NCBI RefSeq assembly: GCF_002013465.1
Contig: NZ_MAFC01000013.1
Span: 62,001 to 126,000 of the forward strand
DNA from: Mycobacterium sp. D16R12
GTDB taxonomy: Bacteria > Actinomycetota > Actinomycetes > Mycobacteriales > Mycobacteriaceae
Length of the DNA stretch: 64,000 nucleotides
Direction: 5' to 3'
Both the position numbers and the translations under genes were made by a program. The notes below the pieces were generated by a model. The model worked only from the letters and a program-made list of their open reading frames with translations, did not search any database and was not told where the DNA came from. How positions within the stretch are numbered: position 1 is the first letter of the stretch; every line of letters starts with the position of its first letter. Positions 34,866 to 45,073 of the stretch are shown here, one piece after another.

Positions 34866-37800
34866 GGCAGGGCTCGAATCGGTCCGTTGCGGGTCCAGCC
34901 GTTCACCACGACGGTGCCCTCGGTGAGTTGTGCGTTGGGTGCCAGATTCGGAGCGATGACGGGCTCGTACTTCTCGATCGAGCCCCAGTCACGGAACCAG
35001 TCGTTACGCAGATAGGTGGGCACCGAGGAGGTTCGCAGCAGTGCTGTCGTGAACATGAACGGTCCGCCGTCCTCGGCTGACATCCACATGTTCGACGATG
35101 TCGCGACCTGCTTGTGCTCGGGCATGACCCGGAACTTGGGCAGCTCGGCGACCCCGAGACGCTCGCTGAATGGCCGCTGGCATGGGAAGTTCTGCGCGAC
35201 AGCCATATCCAGTAGCACCGGAGTGTCAGAGCCCAACAGATCCTGTGCGGTCTTGAGGGTGGGCACCCGGGGTGGGGTGAACGCCAGCCACTGATCACTG
35301 GACAGGTTCGGGTCATCGGCGACGATCCGAACCACGTTGGCTCCCGGTGGAGCGGTCTTGGTGGGGAACCTCAGGTTACGCCAGACTCTTTGTGGCCCAA
35401 TGTCTATCGGCTCGTCTTGGCGAAGCGCCTTCACTGCGCCGTCGCTGCCGCGAGTGCCCCATTCCAACTTCAGTTGTTGGCCATAGTTGATCTCGGGACT
35501 AAAGGTGCCGTCCTGTTGGTGTGACCAGATCGCTCCGGCCGCCGACAGCACTACCAGTGGCCGATCCGGGCTGGGCGTGGGCAGCTCGTACCAGGACGAC
35601 TTGAGATGTGCGGCAATCGTGTTCTCGCCATAGCTACCCATCACCGGAGTACGGGCCGGGTCCAGTCCGAACGGCAGCAGCGCACTGGAGCCGTTGATCC
35701 CGGTGGGGCCGACACCACCGGTGGTCCCGGCCGCATCACTGACCTCCATGATCGGCGCGTTGGGTGAGGCATCGGAATTGACCAGGCCCGGCTTGCCGAT
35801 GACAGGCAAGGAGGTCATGCCGGTCTCCACGCCATCCGGGATGAAGCCGACGGGATCGGTGCCCCCGAGAGGCCCGTACTTGCCCGCCTGTTGGCCCGGA
35901 ACAGGTTGCAGCATACCCTCATTGGCGTCGGGTTCAACCAGGACATCGTTGGCCATCGCGCACGGGCTGCCTGCCAGGGCCAGCAGATTGGCCTTTCCGG
36001 TGGTGTAGGTGTCGCTACGCGCGTAGACCCCCTTGGCCATCGACGTGACCTCGAGAATCACCATGATGGCCGCCACGGTCAGCAGCGGGGTGGAGGCGAG
36101 GAGCCGGTTGCGGCGGGTGTTCTCGACCTCGGTGTGCCCGGCGTAGTCAATGCGGAAGTGCAGCCACCCGGCCAGCAGCGCGGTGATGATCGAGAGCGCC
36201 AGGAACAAAGTGGTGACCGGTTGTCCCGCGATGACCGGTTGCTTGTCGAACCACGGCACGCCGTAGTTGCCGACGTAGAACCAGCCGTTGATGCCGGAGG
36301 TCGCCCACGCCAGGATGAACAGCAGCGCGGTGACGTACAGCGCCAGGTTGCGTCGTGAATGCAGGCCGACTCGCGCGAAAGTGAATGCGGCGACGGCACC
36401 GAGCGCGCCGGCAAGCCCGGCGAAGATGCCGAACTGGATGGCCCACTTGGTGGGAGTGAAGGTGAGGAGCAGCAGCCCGATCGCGGTGCTGCCGAGGAGC
36501 CGCCACATCGGCCCGCTGGCCAGGCCAGGAAGAACCCCGCGGCGCAGCAGCACCGCGAGTGTGCCGAAGAGACAGAGCAGCAGGATGAACACCGCGATGC
36601 GACGCGTCAGCGAGCCGTCGACATTGGATTCGACCGTCAGGAAGTAGTAGCGCAGGAACTCCTGGTACCAGGCGATAGTCGGGCCCACCACGTACTTGAT
36701 GCGCGCTGATTCGGCGACGGTGGCCAGGGTTTGGTCACGGAAGGTGAACGCGAATACTGCTGCGACTGAGGCCGCTAAGACCGCGATGGGGGTGAACCGC
36801 CCGTACCGCAGGCGCCGCACGGAGACGACGCGGGCGATGGCGCGTCCACCGGCGAGTAGCGGTCCTAGCGCGATGAGCCCCTGGGGGGCGACGGTCGCGG
36901 TAAGCAGTGCGGCGATGATCGCCAGCGCGGCGGGGGTGAGGCGCCGGGTCGCGATGGAGCGCTCCACCAGAATCCAGGTGACCACGGTGCCGAATACGAT
37001 GATCGGCTCGGGTCGCAGGCCATTGTTGAAGGGCAGCCAGGCGGCCAGGAAGACCAGTGCCGCAGTCCACACCGCGGTACGGCTCGTGGCGAGCTGCTCG
37101 CCGAGTCGCGGCAGCATCTTCTTCCGCAGGATGTACCAGGTGCCGATGCCCGCCAGGGTGGCCGGCACCCGCATCCAGACACCGACCGTGCTCACCTGCG
37201 TGATCCAGCTCAAAAGGGTTGCATACCAATCGAATGGTGAGGCGGTGGCGCCGAAGTAGCGGTAATACTCGGTGACGTATCCGGCCTGATGGGCTACCCG
37301 CGCCTCGACCAGGACATTGCCGTCGTCGGAGGTGATAGCACCGATGACGTGCCAAAGAATCAGTGTGCCAACGACTCCGATGTCGGCGAGACCATTGGTC
37401 AGCAGAGCCGTGCGAGTCGGTAGGCGCAAGGAGGGCCGGACGCGTTTGCGTCCGCCGCGGTCCAGCACTGCCAGGGCGCCGACGGCGATCGCCACCGCCG
37501 CCAGGCCGAGCACCATCGCCGCCAGTTTCAATGTGGTTGGGCTGGTGATGAACCGGGTGTCGACCACCACATGCGCTGTCGGGCCGCCGGCCGCGGGCAC
37601 CTTGAGGTCCGTGAACAGGCCGGTCACCTGGGGCTTGTTCTCGATGGCCAGGGTCCCGTGGGCGTTGGGAAGCCCGGCGAAGTTGGCGCCGACGCCGCCG
37701 GCGTTGGCCCAGATGTCCAGTGAGGTGCAGCCGCCGGATTCCACTGCCTTGCGCGGAGCGACCGTCGCGACGTTGTCGCGGAAGGCGACGACCACCAGAT

Positions 37801-38179
37801 CGGAGGTGGCACGGACGAACAATGCGTGCCGGCTTGCCTCGAAACCGCCGTCGGGACTGGTGGACAGCACCACGCCGCCGCTGGCGGGCAGGCTCGCGAT
37901 GGCAGTGCACGGAATGTGCGCGTCGAAGGACAGCGGTGCGCCCGACACCAGCGGCGCCGTGATGCTGGTGATGTTCCCGTCGGCTGTGACTCCCTGGGGC
38001 CAGCTGATGTCGACGGTGGACTGGCGGACAGGCAGCAGGGGAACAAGCACGCAGAGCAGCACACCGATGGTGGCCGCAGCCAGTGAAATCAGACGTGCCC
38101 GCTGGGCTGTACCTGCTGTCGCGGACTTTGGAAGCGGCGAAGGCACGAGGGCGATGGTATGTGACGAAGCTTCGGGCAC
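34862..38179 (-). CDS. embA: Arabinosyltransferase EmbA
   Basis: 1105 residues. Same architecture as EmbB and EmbC, with an N-terminal helix, periplasmic domain, multi-helix core and C-terminal binding domain ending '...[19 protein letters not shown]'-like. The catalytic loop is '[13 protein letters not shown]'; its ERDR-equivalent (NVLVE) differs from both EmbB and EmbC, as usual for EmbA. It works with EmbB as a heterodimer in branching of arabinogalactan. It is the first gene of the embA-embB unit here. Its upstream side is the divergent spacer containing the GATAC/GTATC arrays. Corresponds to Rv3794, but in M. tuberculosis embC lies directly upstream, whereas here two other genes intervene. 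Confidence 0.95.
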   Translation of the reverse strand: MPEASSHTIALVPSPLPKSATAGTAQRARLISLAAATIGVLLCVLVPLLPVRQSTVDISWPQGVTADGNITSITAPLVSGAPLSFDAHIPCTAIASLPASGGVVLSTSPDGGFEASRHALFVRATSDLVVVAFRDNVATVAPRKAVESGGCTSLDIWANAGGVGANFAGLPNAHGTLAIENKPQVTGLFTDLKVPAAGGPTAHVVVDTRFITSPTTLKLAAMVLGLAAVAIAVGALAVLDRGGRKRVRPSLRLPTRTALLTNGLADIGVVGTLILWHVIGAITSDDGNVLVEARVAHQAGYVTEYYRYFGATASPFDWYATLLSWITQVSTVGVWMRVPATLAGIGTWYILRKKMLPRLGEQLATSRTAVWTAALVFLAAWLPFNNGLRPEPIIVFGTVVTWILVERSIATRRLTPAALAIIAALLTATVAPQGLIALGPLLAGGRAIARVVSVRRLRYGRFTPIAVLAASVAAVFAFTFRDQTLATVAESARIKYVVGPTIAWYQEFLRYYFLTVESNVDGSLTRRIAVFILLLCLFGTLAVLLRRGVLPGLASGPMWRLLGSTAIGLLLLTFTPTKWAIQFGIFAGLAGALGAVAAFTFARVGLHSRRNLALYVTALLFILAWATSGINGWFYVGNYGVPWFDKQPVIAGQPVTTLFLALSIITALLAGWLHFRIDYAGHTEVENTRRNRLLASTPLLTVAAIMVILEVTSMAKGVYARSDTYTTGKANLLALAGSPCAMANDVLVEPDANEGMLQPVPGQQAGKYGPLGGTDPVGFIPDGVETGMTSLPVIGKPGLVNSDASPNAPIMEVSDAAGTTGGVGPTGINGSSALLPFGLDPARTPVMGSYGENTIAAHLKSSWYELPTPSPDRPLVVLSAAGAIWSHQQDGTFSPEINYGQQLKLEWGTRGSDGAVKALRQDEPIDIGPQRVWRNLRFPTKTAPPGANVVRIVADDPNLSSDQWLAFTPPRVPTLKTAQDLLGSDTPVLLDMAVAQNFPCQRPFSERLGVAELPKFRVMPEHKQVATSSNMWMSAEDGGPFMFTTALLRTSSVPTYLRNDWFRDWGSIEKYEPVIAPNLAPNAQLTEGTVVVNGWTRNGPIRALP

Positions 38180-38224
38180 CTCAATGCAGCGCGCTCGGTT
38201 GGCCGGATTGAGACCTCATTTCCG

Positions 38225-38324
38225 GATACCAGTAGATACCTTGATTGAAGTATCAAAAAGTATCCACGATGTCGGTCCTATCTGATACTTGTTAATACAA
38301 CGCTAGTAAGTATCAACAAGTATC
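38225..38324. promoter_or_regulatory. Double symmetric operator array (GATAC/GTATC half-sites) between embA and the ATPase gene
   Basis: Array 1: GATAC at 38225 and 38235, GTATC at 38250 and 38260; symmetric about 38244.5. Array 2: GATAC at 38284, AATAC at 38294, GTATC at 38310 and 38320; symmetric about 38304. In both, half-sites of one orientation are spaced exactly 10 bp (one helical turn). The outer arms of array 2 extend to TGATACTTG/CAAGTATCA. The arrays fill the 158-bp spacer: 45 bp from the embA start and 13 bp from the ATPase start. This arrangement suggests cooperative binding of a tetrameric or dimer-of-dimers regulator. Confidence 0.7.
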
Positions 38325-38337
38325 AGGCAGGACATCG

Positions 38338-39504
38338 ATGCAGCCGAGCCCGTACACACCAGGCCAGGTGGCACGCGAGGTGGTCGGCCGCGCCGAACAG
38401 CTGGCCGAGATCGGCGAGCGGCTGATGTACATGGCCGAGCTCGGCCGGTTGATCGGGCGCATCCGTGTCGACACCGGCCCGCGTGGGGTCGGAAAGACCT
38501 CACTATTGCGTGAGGTGCAGCGCGACGCGGAGGCCCGTGGCGTGGTGACGGTGTGGGTCACCGCGGGAGGAGACGAGCCACTCGCGGCGGCGATAGCGAC
38601 CGCGATCGGGGCCCGTGTCACGGCGTGGAAGAAGAAGTCACGCGGTCGCCTGCTGCGCGCCGTCGATCAGGTGAGTATCACAGCGGGGGTGCCGGGCGTG
38701 GCTCAAGTGGGCGCGACCGTCAAACCGTCGCAGGGCACCCAAGGCGCCCTATCGGAGTCATCGTTCAAGGAACTGATCGTCGAGACCGCTACGGCGGCGC
38801 GCGACGAGGGACATCGCGGCCTGGTGCTGCTGATCGACGAGATCCAGGACGCCGACCGGGCGGGGCTGCGCACCTTGGCCGTGACGTGGCAGGACCTCCA
38901 AGCAGAGGCCGACGCCCTGCCTGCCGGGGTGTTCGCGGCGGGTCTGCCGCAGACGCCGGAGATCATCAGTGCCGCAGCCACATTCAGTGAGCGGTTCGCC
39001 TATCGCACACTGCATCGGCTCGGTCCCGAGGCGTCCCGAGTGGCACTCGTCAAACCCGCCGGCGCGGTCGGGGTCGAGTGGGCCCAGGACGCGCTTGACG
39101 CCGTGATCGCGCAGACCAGCGGGTATCCGCACACCTTGCAGCTCTACGCCGACGCCGCCTGGGCGCGTGCCGGCTATCCGGATCCCGGGGGCCGGATCAG
39201 GATGTCCGATGTCGCGCACGCCGCCCGTCAGGTCGCCGAGGACATGGACGCGCTCTTTCGTGCGCGCTGGAACAACGCCACCCCGGTACAGCGGCAATTC
39301 ATGTCGGCGATGGCGCAGTCGCTGACCGATGATCGGTCGGCGAGCCGGTCCGATATCGCAGCCGTCATGGGCCGGGATTCGCGGGCGATCAGCGCCGCCC
39401 GCGCCGGCCTCATCGACAAGGGCCTAGTCGGCGTCGCGGGCCATGGGCTCCTGGAGTTCACCATTCCCGGATTTGCGGGATTTGTTCGCGCACAGGAAGA
39501 CTGA
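38338..39504 (+). CDS. AAA-type ATPase with C-terminal winged helix, inserted in the emb locus
   Basis: 388 residues. It starts 'YTPGQVAREVVGRAEQ' (the AAA_16 entry motif). Walker A is GPRGVGKTS (47-55), Walker B is LVLLIDE (D167, E168), then a sensor-like 'VFAAGLPQTPE', an arginine-rich lid ('LGPEASRVALVKP' to 'YADAAWARAGYPD'), and a winged-helix-like end with 'SRSDIAAVMGRDSRAISAARAGLIDKG'-type recognition helices. This layout is like Orc1/Cdc6-like or STAND ATPases. It may be DNA-binding. It lies opposite in direction to the flanking emb genes, with a bidirectional hairpin at its end. It could bind the GATAC arrays directly upstream (autoregulation), but this is only inference. No partner of a known defence system was recognised. 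Confidence 0.85.
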   Translation: MQPSPYTPGQVAREVVGRAEQLAEIGERLMYMAELGRLIGRIRVDTGPRGVGKTSLLREVQRDAEARGVVTVWVTAGGDEPLAAAIATAIGARVTAWKKKSRGRLLRAVDQVSITAGVPGVAQVGATVKPSQGTQGALSESSFKELIVETATAARDEGHRGLVLLIDEIQDADRAGLRTLAVTWQDLQAEADALPAGVFAAGLPQTPEIISAAATFSERFAYRTLHRLGPEASRVALVKPAGAVGVEWAQDALDAVIAQTSGYPHTLQLYADAAWARAGYPDPGGRIRMSDVAHAARQVAEDMDALFRARWNNATPVQRQFMSAMAQSLTDDRSASRSDIAAVMGRDSRAISAARAGLIDKGLVGVAGHGLLEFTIPGFAGFVRAQED

Positions 39505-39530
39505 CGCCTCGTTGTCTCTCCCCGCCGACA

Positions 39531-39567
39531 CGCCGTATTCCGCGTCGCGTACTCGCGGAATACGGCG
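39531..39567. terminator. Bidirectional terminator between ATPase and small secreted protein gene
   Basis: A perfect 14-bp inverted repeat CGCCGTATTCCGCG / CGCGGAATACGGCG with a 9-base loop. It lies 26 bases after the ATPase stop and 20 bases after the stop of the convergent small gene. Confidence 0.8.
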
Positions 39568-39587
39568 AGAACCGTAGCCTCGGCGAC

Positions 39588-39755
39588 CTAGTCGTTGTGC
39601 GGTGACTTCTCCCGGGCCACCCCGGAGCGCTCGCACTTGGGATCGATCTTGATCGGATGATAGGGACAGGGCTCGTTATCGGGTTTGGCCGCGGCCGGAA
39701 TGGCCGTAACCAGGGACGCTGTCAAACATGCGGCCATGACGAACTGCCGTAACAT
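39588..39755 (-). CDS. Small secreted protein (55 residues)
   Basis: Not a long frame, but well supported: ATG at 39755 preceded by AGAGGAAGG, a signal peptide (LRQFVMAACLTASLVTAIPAAA, probably cut after AAA), and a mature peptide of about 32 residues, KPDNEPCPYHPIKIDPKCER and a short charged tail. The two mature cysteines (30 and 41) may form a disulphide. I do not recognise the family. It stands downstream of the embC terminator-like hairpin and converges on the ATPase gene, bounded by strong hairpins on both sides, so it is an autonomous unit. It might be a cell-envelope peptide. Confidence 0.7.
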   Translation of the reverse strand: MLRQFVMAACLTASLVTAIPAAAKPDNEPCPYHPIKIDPKCERSGVAREKSPHND

Positions 39756-39783
39756 CGCAGGAACCTTCCTCTGGGTTGGTAGT

Positions 39784-39826
39784 CCAGAGGGGCGGGCCAG
39801 GGTCCAATCTGCATCCGCCCCTCTGG
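39784..39826 (-). terminator. Hairpin after embC
   Basis: CCAGAGGGGCGG and CCGCCCCTCTGG form a perfect 12-bp stem with a 19-base loop, about 100 bases after the embC stop. No U-tract. It would separate embC transcription from the small gene and thus from embA-embB. Confidence 0.65.
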
Positions 39827-39929
39827 GATCTCTGTGGAGACAACCCCATTGAAGTCGGCGGACCTGCTACTGGCTTCCGATAAGTTGCCAGTTCCTATCG
39901 AAAATCAGCCAAATGTTGGATGCCGGGTT

Positions 39930-42900
39930 CTACCGGCTCTTACGCAGCGGTCCCGGCGTCCAGAATCCGCTGTGCACGGCGGTTTCGAGCTGCAACTGTG
40001 CCACGGTGGCGTTCCTGTAGTACGGCGTAAACCGTTGCAACGCACCCCAGTCGCGGAACCAGTCGTTCTGCAGATAAGTCGGCACCGGAGTTGCCTTCAA
40101 CAGCAGTTCGGTGATGCCCAGCGGGCCGCCACCGAGGTAGTCCATCACCGGCGAGTTCGCCTCTGCGCCAAAGCGGTCGGGAAGAATCCGCCACTTCGGG
40201 ATCTCGATGACCCCGTTCTTGTGGTCGAACGGCCGCTGGCATGGGAAGGCAAGCCCCACAAGCCAATCCAGGAACACTGGATCGGAACCCACCACGTCCT
40301 GCAGCGTGCGCAGCGACGGAACCCGGGGCGGGGTGACCGCTATCCAGTGCTGCGGCGCCAGGTCGTCATCGATGGCAAGGAGCCGGATCCGGGTGGCCTC
40401 CGTCGGGATGGCATCGCGGGACATCCGCAGGTTCCGCCATGCCGGAGCCGGGCCGAGGTCGGCAAACGAGATGGCGCCCATGACCTTTCCGTCTTCCCGG
40501 GCGAACTGCACCTGCAGCTCGACCGGATCGAAGCGGCCCGCCGCCGCGAGCACGATCAGCGGCTTGGTGGCGTCCTTGGGTGGCAGGCGGTACCACGCCG
40601 ACTGCAGCCGGGCGGCACGTTGGCTGCCGATCTGATAGCTGCCCATGACGGGCGTGGTCTCGGGCCTGAGGTCGAAGGGCAGCCGAGCCAGCGATCCGTT
40701 GACGCCGGGGGCGACCGTGGTGCCGCCCTCGGTGCCTTCCCGGCTCCCGGCCGCGTTGCCGCTCTTGTCGCGCTCCACGAAGCTGTCAGAGCTCTGCGGG
40801 TTGTTCTCCTCATCGGCGGACACATCCGATGGAATCCCATTGGGACTGAACAGGATGTCGGTATCGGCGGCCAGCGCCTGCCCGACGGGGGCATCGATGG
40901 GCTGCAGCATCCCGGCGTTGGGACTCTCCTCGACCAAGACGTCGTTGGCGAGCCCGCAGCCGTGTCCGCGCAGCGCGTCGAGGTTGGAACGTCCGACCGA
41001 CCATGCGGGGTACTGATTGACCATGCCTGCGGTCAGTGAGAACACCGACCAGATCACGACAATCCAGGTGCCGACGGCCAGAGGAGATTCGGCCACGCGT
41101 GCCAGCACCGGATGCACCGGGGTGCGGCCGGGATGGTCACGGCCCGTGAAGTGCATCCACGCCGCTAACAAGATGGCGAGCACGCACAGTCCGAAGAACA
41201 CGGTGCTGATGCCGAAATGCCACTGTGGGAAGGAATTTGACCACGGCACGCCAAAGTTGGAGACGTACCACCAGCCGTTCACGCTGGAGAACGAGAGCGA
41301 GAGGACGAACAGCACGATGGCGGCATACAGCGTGCGGTTACGCGGGGAGCGCATTGCCGCCGCGGTCACCGCGACCGCGGCCAGCGCGCCCAGTGATCCA
41401 GCCAGACCGGCGAACACCCCAAAGTGGTGAGTCCACTTGGTGGGGGTGAACATGATCGCGACGAACGAGATCAGCGTGATGCCGATGATCCGGCGGCTTG
41501 GGCCGCTCGCAGTACCCGGAATCTTGTTCTTGCGCAAGGTCATTGCCACAGCCACACCGAGTGCGGTGACGAGGGCCAACACCGGGAAACGCCGGGAGAT
41601 GGCGCCGTCGGTGGTAGGCAGGAATAGCCGTTCGTACCGGACGTGCTCGTCGAACCAGTTCAGCGATGGTCCGACGGCCGACTTGAGCGCGTTGGCCTGG
41701 ATCTCGCCGATAAGGGTTTGATCTCGGAAGATGACGATCAGCGTGACCAGCCCGGCCGCCAGAATCGGTGCGAGGAGCGCGGCGTAGCCGAATCGTTTGG
41801 CACGCTTGCTCACGATGGTGCGCAGTGGTCCGATCGCGACCAGCAGCGCACCGACGGAGGCGATACCCGTCGGCCCGGAGAACAAGGTCAGCGCGCCGAT
41901 GATGCATGCGGCGGCCGCCGGAAGCAGCCTGTTGGTGGCGATGGATCGTTCGACCGAGCACCACGTCAACAGGATGCCCACGGCGATGATCGGTTCGGGA
42001 CGCAGGCCGTTGTTGAACGGCAGCCAGAACGCCAGGAACATCGCGGCCGCCGTCCACGGCACCACCGGATTGGTGCGTGCGGCGTGGCCCAGCCGCGGGA
42101 TCACCTCGCGGCTGATGACCGCCCAACACAGCACACCCATGACCAGCGTGGGCAGTCGCATCCAGACGCTGGCGGTGCTGACATGCGCCCAGATGGTCAG
42201 CAGGTCGTAGTACCAGCCGAAGGGCGATTCGGGTGTGCCGAACCAGCGGTAGTAGTTGGCCATGTAGCCCGAGCGCTCGGCGACGCGGGCCATGGTGAGG
42301 ATGTAGCCGTCATCAGAGGTGTTGGCGCCGACGAAATGCCACCACACCAACACCGCGCCGACCAGTGCGTCGAGCGGCCGTGGCTTCCACCAGCCCGCGG
42401 GCATGAAGCGCTTGTGTCTGCGCCCGTCGGCGGTATCGAGAGTGTGCAGGGCGATCAGCGCGATGCCGGTCAGCAGGACACCGAGGATCATTGCGATGAA
42501 CTTGATGGCGGTGGGGGAGCTGCTGTAGCGGGTGTCGATGGTGGCCGAAAGGCTCAGACCCTCGGGCGCGGGTCCGGAAAGGTCGGTGAACACGCCGACG
42601 ATCTGCGGCCGGAAGTCGTAGCCACCGCGTTCCCCGGCGCGCGGCTGTCCGGGCTTGGCGTCCTTGGGTCCTTGGACGAGGCCGACGAACTTCCCGGTCA
42701 CCTTGTCGGCATGCCCGGTGACTTCGAGTCGCTGACAGTTGGGCCCGGTGACCTCGGAGATGGGGGCAGAGACCACCGGCACGTTGCGCACGACCACCAC
42801 GAGGTCGCCGCCGATGCGCTGGATCAGCATGCCGCGGTCCACCGCATTGGGGGCCTGTTTGGGCACGGTGGACAGCAGCACGCTGTTGTGGCCGTCGAGG

Positions 42901-43157
42901 CCCCTGGCGGCCGCACAGGGCACCGTGATGCTGAGGTCGGTGGGCACGTATCCGATGAGGGGCGCGTCGACGCTAGCGAGGGTGCCGTTCTGGGGCCAGT
43001 TCAGCGTGGCGGTGTCTTGCCGGACGGGCAGCAGCGGAGTGGCGATGGCCAGCAGCGCTCCCAGGAAACCGGTGACGATCGCGATCAGCCGGGCCCTGCG
43101 GTAGTCGCCGTCGCCGTTGTCGGCGACCTTCTCCGTCGCGTTGCCCTGAACCGTCAC
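39930..43157 (-). CDS. embC: Arabinosyltransferase EmbC
   Basis: 1075 residues if GTG at 43157 is the start (MTVQGNATEKVADNG); an upstream TTG at 43199 in the same frame overlaps aftA and is less likely. Emb-family GT-C enzyme: N-terminal helix and jelly-roll, about 15 helices, C-terminal CBM-like region. Catalytic Asp pair in 'NTSDDGYILTMARV'; in contrast to EmbB its ethambutol-region segment keeps Ile-Leu and the Met. The 'SSGSYQ'-like ending with 'PVMGSYQIGS' and 'PGPLRKSR' is typical. EmbC elongates lipoarabinomannan arabinan and works with AftA on arabinogalactan in the family. Directly after aftA (19 bp); corresponds to Rv3793. Confidence 0.94.
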   Translation of the reverse strand: MTVQGNATEKVADNGDGDYRRARLIAIVTGFLGALLAIATPLLPVRQDTATLNWPQNGTLASVDAPLIGYVPTDLSITVPCAAARGLDGHNSVLLSTVPKQAPNAVDRGMLIQRIGGDLVVVVRNVPVVSAPISEVTGPNCQRLEVTGHADKVTGKFVGLVQGPKDAKPGQPRAGERGGYDFRPQIVGVFTDLSGPAPEGLSLSATIDTRYSSSPTAIKFIAMILGVLLTGIALIALHTLDTADGRRHKRFMPAGWWKPRPLDALVGAVLVWWHFVGANTSDDGYILTMARVAERSGYMANYYRWFGTPESPFGWYYDLLTIWAHVSTASVWMRLPTLVMGVLCWAVISREVIPRLGHAARTNPVVPWTAAAMFLAFWLPFNNGLRPEPIIAVGILLTWCSVERSIATNRLLPAAAACIIGALTLFSGPTGIASVGALLVAIGPLRTIVSKRAKRFGYAALLAPILAAGLVTLIVIFRDQTLIGEIQANALKSAVGPSLNWFDEHVRYERLFLPTTDGAISRRFPVLALVTALGVAVAMTLRKNKIPGTASGPSRRIIGITLISFVAIMFTPTKWTHHFGVFAGLAGSLGALAAVAVTAAAMRSPRNRTLYAAIVLFVLSLSFSSVNGWWYVSNFGVPWSNSFPQWHFGISTVFFGLCVLAILLAAWMHFTGRDHPGRTPVHPVLARVAESPLAVGTWIVVIWSVFSLTAGMVNQYPAWSVGRSNLDALRGHGCGLANDVLVEESPNAGMLQPIDAPVGQALAADTDILFSPNGIPSDVSADEENNPQSSDSFVERDKSGNAAGSREGTEGGTTVAPGVNGSLARLPFDLRPETTPVMGSYQIGSQRAARLQSAWYRLPPKDATKPLIVLAAAGRFDPVELQVQFAREDGKVMGAISFADLGPAPAWRNLRMSRDAIPTEATRIRLLAIDDDLAPQHWIAVTPPRVPSLRTLQDVVGSDPVFLDWLVGLAFPCQRPFDHKNGVIEIPKWRILPDRFGAEANSPVMDYLGGGPLGITELLLKATPVPTYLQNDWFRDWGALQRFTPYYRNATVAQLQLETAVHSGFWTPGPLRKSR

Positions 43158-43176
43158 GGAGGAAGATGTTAGTTGG

Positions 43177-45063
43177 CTACTTAGGTGGGACCCGCACAAC
43201 CAGGACGAAGGGCCCTATGGTGCGCACGGTGAACCGCGGGTCAGCGAACAGCTGCTTGTTCAGCGTGACGGTGTACCGCTTCACATTCGGTTGATTGGGA
43301 TAGACATCCTTGGCGAGCCGCAGGGAGTAGTTGTCACCGGATTGGCGCATGAGAAGCACGGTGGGGGCCCGCCAGGGGAGTGCGTCGAGCGCCCGGACCA
43401 TTTCATCGGCGGTGTGCAGGTCTTCCCAGCCCTTGATCGCGGCCGCACGCTTGTCGAACTGCGCCAGCGGGTTCGCGTAGTGCGGGGTGAGTCCCTGGAA
43501 GCCGTAGTAGGGGTAGAACGCCAGGAAGCTGTAGTCGGCGGTGAGCACCACGGTCTCATCGCGCGGCTTGCCGGTGATTTCCGTGATGGCCTTGTCGATG
43601 GCGCCGTAATGACTCTCCGGGCCGGGCGGGCGGCGATCGGCACGCTGGCCGTTGCCGTCGGTATCGGCGTACGCGATGACGATGTCGCCGCGGAGCATGT
43701 TGGGGATGCCCTGACTGAACTGCACTGCACCGGCCAGTCCGATCACGGTGGCCACGATCGTCGCGGTCTTGGTGCGCTGCGCTGCCCAGGCTGTCACCTC
43801 GATGAAGGCGAACACACCGGCGGCGGCAAGCAACACGGTGAGGGTGGGTACGAGCCGGAACGAGAGCAGGGTGGTCTTGGCGAGCGTGGCGAGCATGGAC
43901 AGCAGCGACCAGAGATAGACGGAGACCACGCCGATCGCCAGCGCGCCCGCGCGCGTCGAGCTCCGTGCCCGCACCACAAGCCAGATCGTTCCGAGCAGAC
44001 ACAGCCCGCCGAGCATGGTGGGTGCCAGCATCGGGAAGGACAGCTGGGCACCGTCGTTGGGCAGGTAGTGCTGCGCCGACGCCGCCTTCTCCAGTGAACG
44101 GCTCAGGGTGGCGACCACGTACGGTCCCCAGAAGACGAGTGCGATGGCGATGGCGATGGCGATGATGGCCAGCCAACGCTTCACCGGCTCCCGCATAGAC
44201 CGCCAGCCGTTCTGTGGCCACCGGCCGATGGCCACTACCGTGGCCGCGACGGTGATGGTCAGTGCCGCAAAACCGAAGAGCAGTGTGTAGAAGAGCGCGG
44301 CGAAACCCAGGAAGACACCGAAGCCCACCACTGCGGCCCAGCCGGTGCGGCCGGTGGCCCGTAATCCGCTGTAGCCGAGCACCAGCGCCGGAGCCAGCAG
44401 CACCGTGATGATGGCGCCGTACGGCTCGGCAGCCGTGTACGCCAGTGTGACGGCGGTGGTCGCCGCACTCACTACGAGTGCGTACTCGAAGCGGATCATC
44501 TTGTTCCACAAGACAAATGCCGCACACACCGCGATCGCCAGGGAGGTAATGGCCCAGGGCTTGTACATCTCCCAGCCAGCGGTTCCGGTGAGCGCCGCGA
44601 GACGCCCGCCGATCCAGAACCAGCCGGCCGGATAGAACGGCGGCATATCCGGATAGGTCATATCGTGCAGCACGGGCGAGTCGGTGAACCGGGTGACGTA
44701 CTCGGTGCGGAACTGCTGGTCCACCGAGACCCCGAACAGATACAGCTTGGTGGCGCCCAGGGGCATCCCCAGGGTCACCACGGTGAACGTCGACAAGAAC
44801 AGCAGCGAAAGTACTTTCGCGACGGCCCTGCGCCCTCTGCGCCAAAGAACCCCGGCCAGTACCAACCCGGCGATGGCGCCGAACTGTCCGACCGTGGTCA
44901 GGGCGTGCAGCTGGTTGGACGATCCGAAGGCCGGCCACTGGACCCGCCCGATGGCGACGAGCGCGACGGCACTGACCGCGGCGGCCATGACCACAGCGAG
45001 CATCAGGTCTTTGGCGGTGTCCAGCACATGCCGGCGTGCCGTCAAAGTCATCGGGGCTGTCAT
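43177..45063 (-). CDS. aftA: Arabinofuranosyltransferase AftA
   Basis: 628 residues from the ATG at 45063, ten bases after dprE2; the frame back to 45111 overlaps dprE2 and has no signal. GT-C membrane protein with about 11-13 helices. The first long periplasmic loop contains '[17 protein letters not shown]' and '[17 protein letters not shown]', hallmarks of AftA; the soluble C-terminal domain begins near '[10 protein letters not shown]'. It attaches the first arabinofuranose from decaprenylphosphoryl-arabinose to the galactan. Corresponds to Rv3792. Co-transcribed with dprE1-dprE2, which make its donor, and with embC. Confidence 0.94.
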   Translation of the reverse strand: MTAPMTLTARRHVLDTAKDLMLAVVMAAAVSAVALVAIGRVQWPAFGSSNQLHALTTVGQFGAIAGLVLAGVLWRRGRRAVAKVLSLLFLSTFTVVTLGMPLGATKLYLFGVSVDQQFRTEYVTRFTDSPVLHDMTYPDMPPFYPAGWFWIGGRLAALTGTAGWEMYKPWAITSLAIAVCAAFVLWNKMIRFEYALVVSAATTAVTLAYTAAEPYGAIITVLLAPALVLGYSGLRATGRTGWAAVVGFGVFLGFAALFYTLLFGFAALTITVAATVVAIGRWPQNGWRSMREPVKRWLAIIAIAIAIALVFWGPYVVATLSRSLEKAASAQHYLPNDGAQLSFPMLAPTMLGGLCLLGTIWLVVRARSSTRAGALAIGVVSVYLWSLLSMLATLAKTTLLSFRLVPTLTVLLAAAGVFAFIEVTAWAAQRTKTATIVATVIGLAGAVQFSQGIPNMLRGDIVIAYADTDGNGQRADRRPPGPESHYGAIDKAITEITGKPRDETVVLTADYSFLAFYPYYGFQGLTPHYANPLAQFDKRAAAIKGWEDLHTADEMVRALDALPWRAPTVLLMRQSGDNYSLRLAKDVYPNQPNVKRYTVTLNKQLFADPRFTVRTIGPFVLVVRVPPK

Positions 45064-45073
45064 CTCGACGTGA

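Noticed and set aside
43158..43199. TTG start of embC inside aftA
   Set aside because: It would add 14 residues without similarity to other Emb N-termini and has no ribosome site; GTG at 43157 is preferred, although its ribosome site is also weak.
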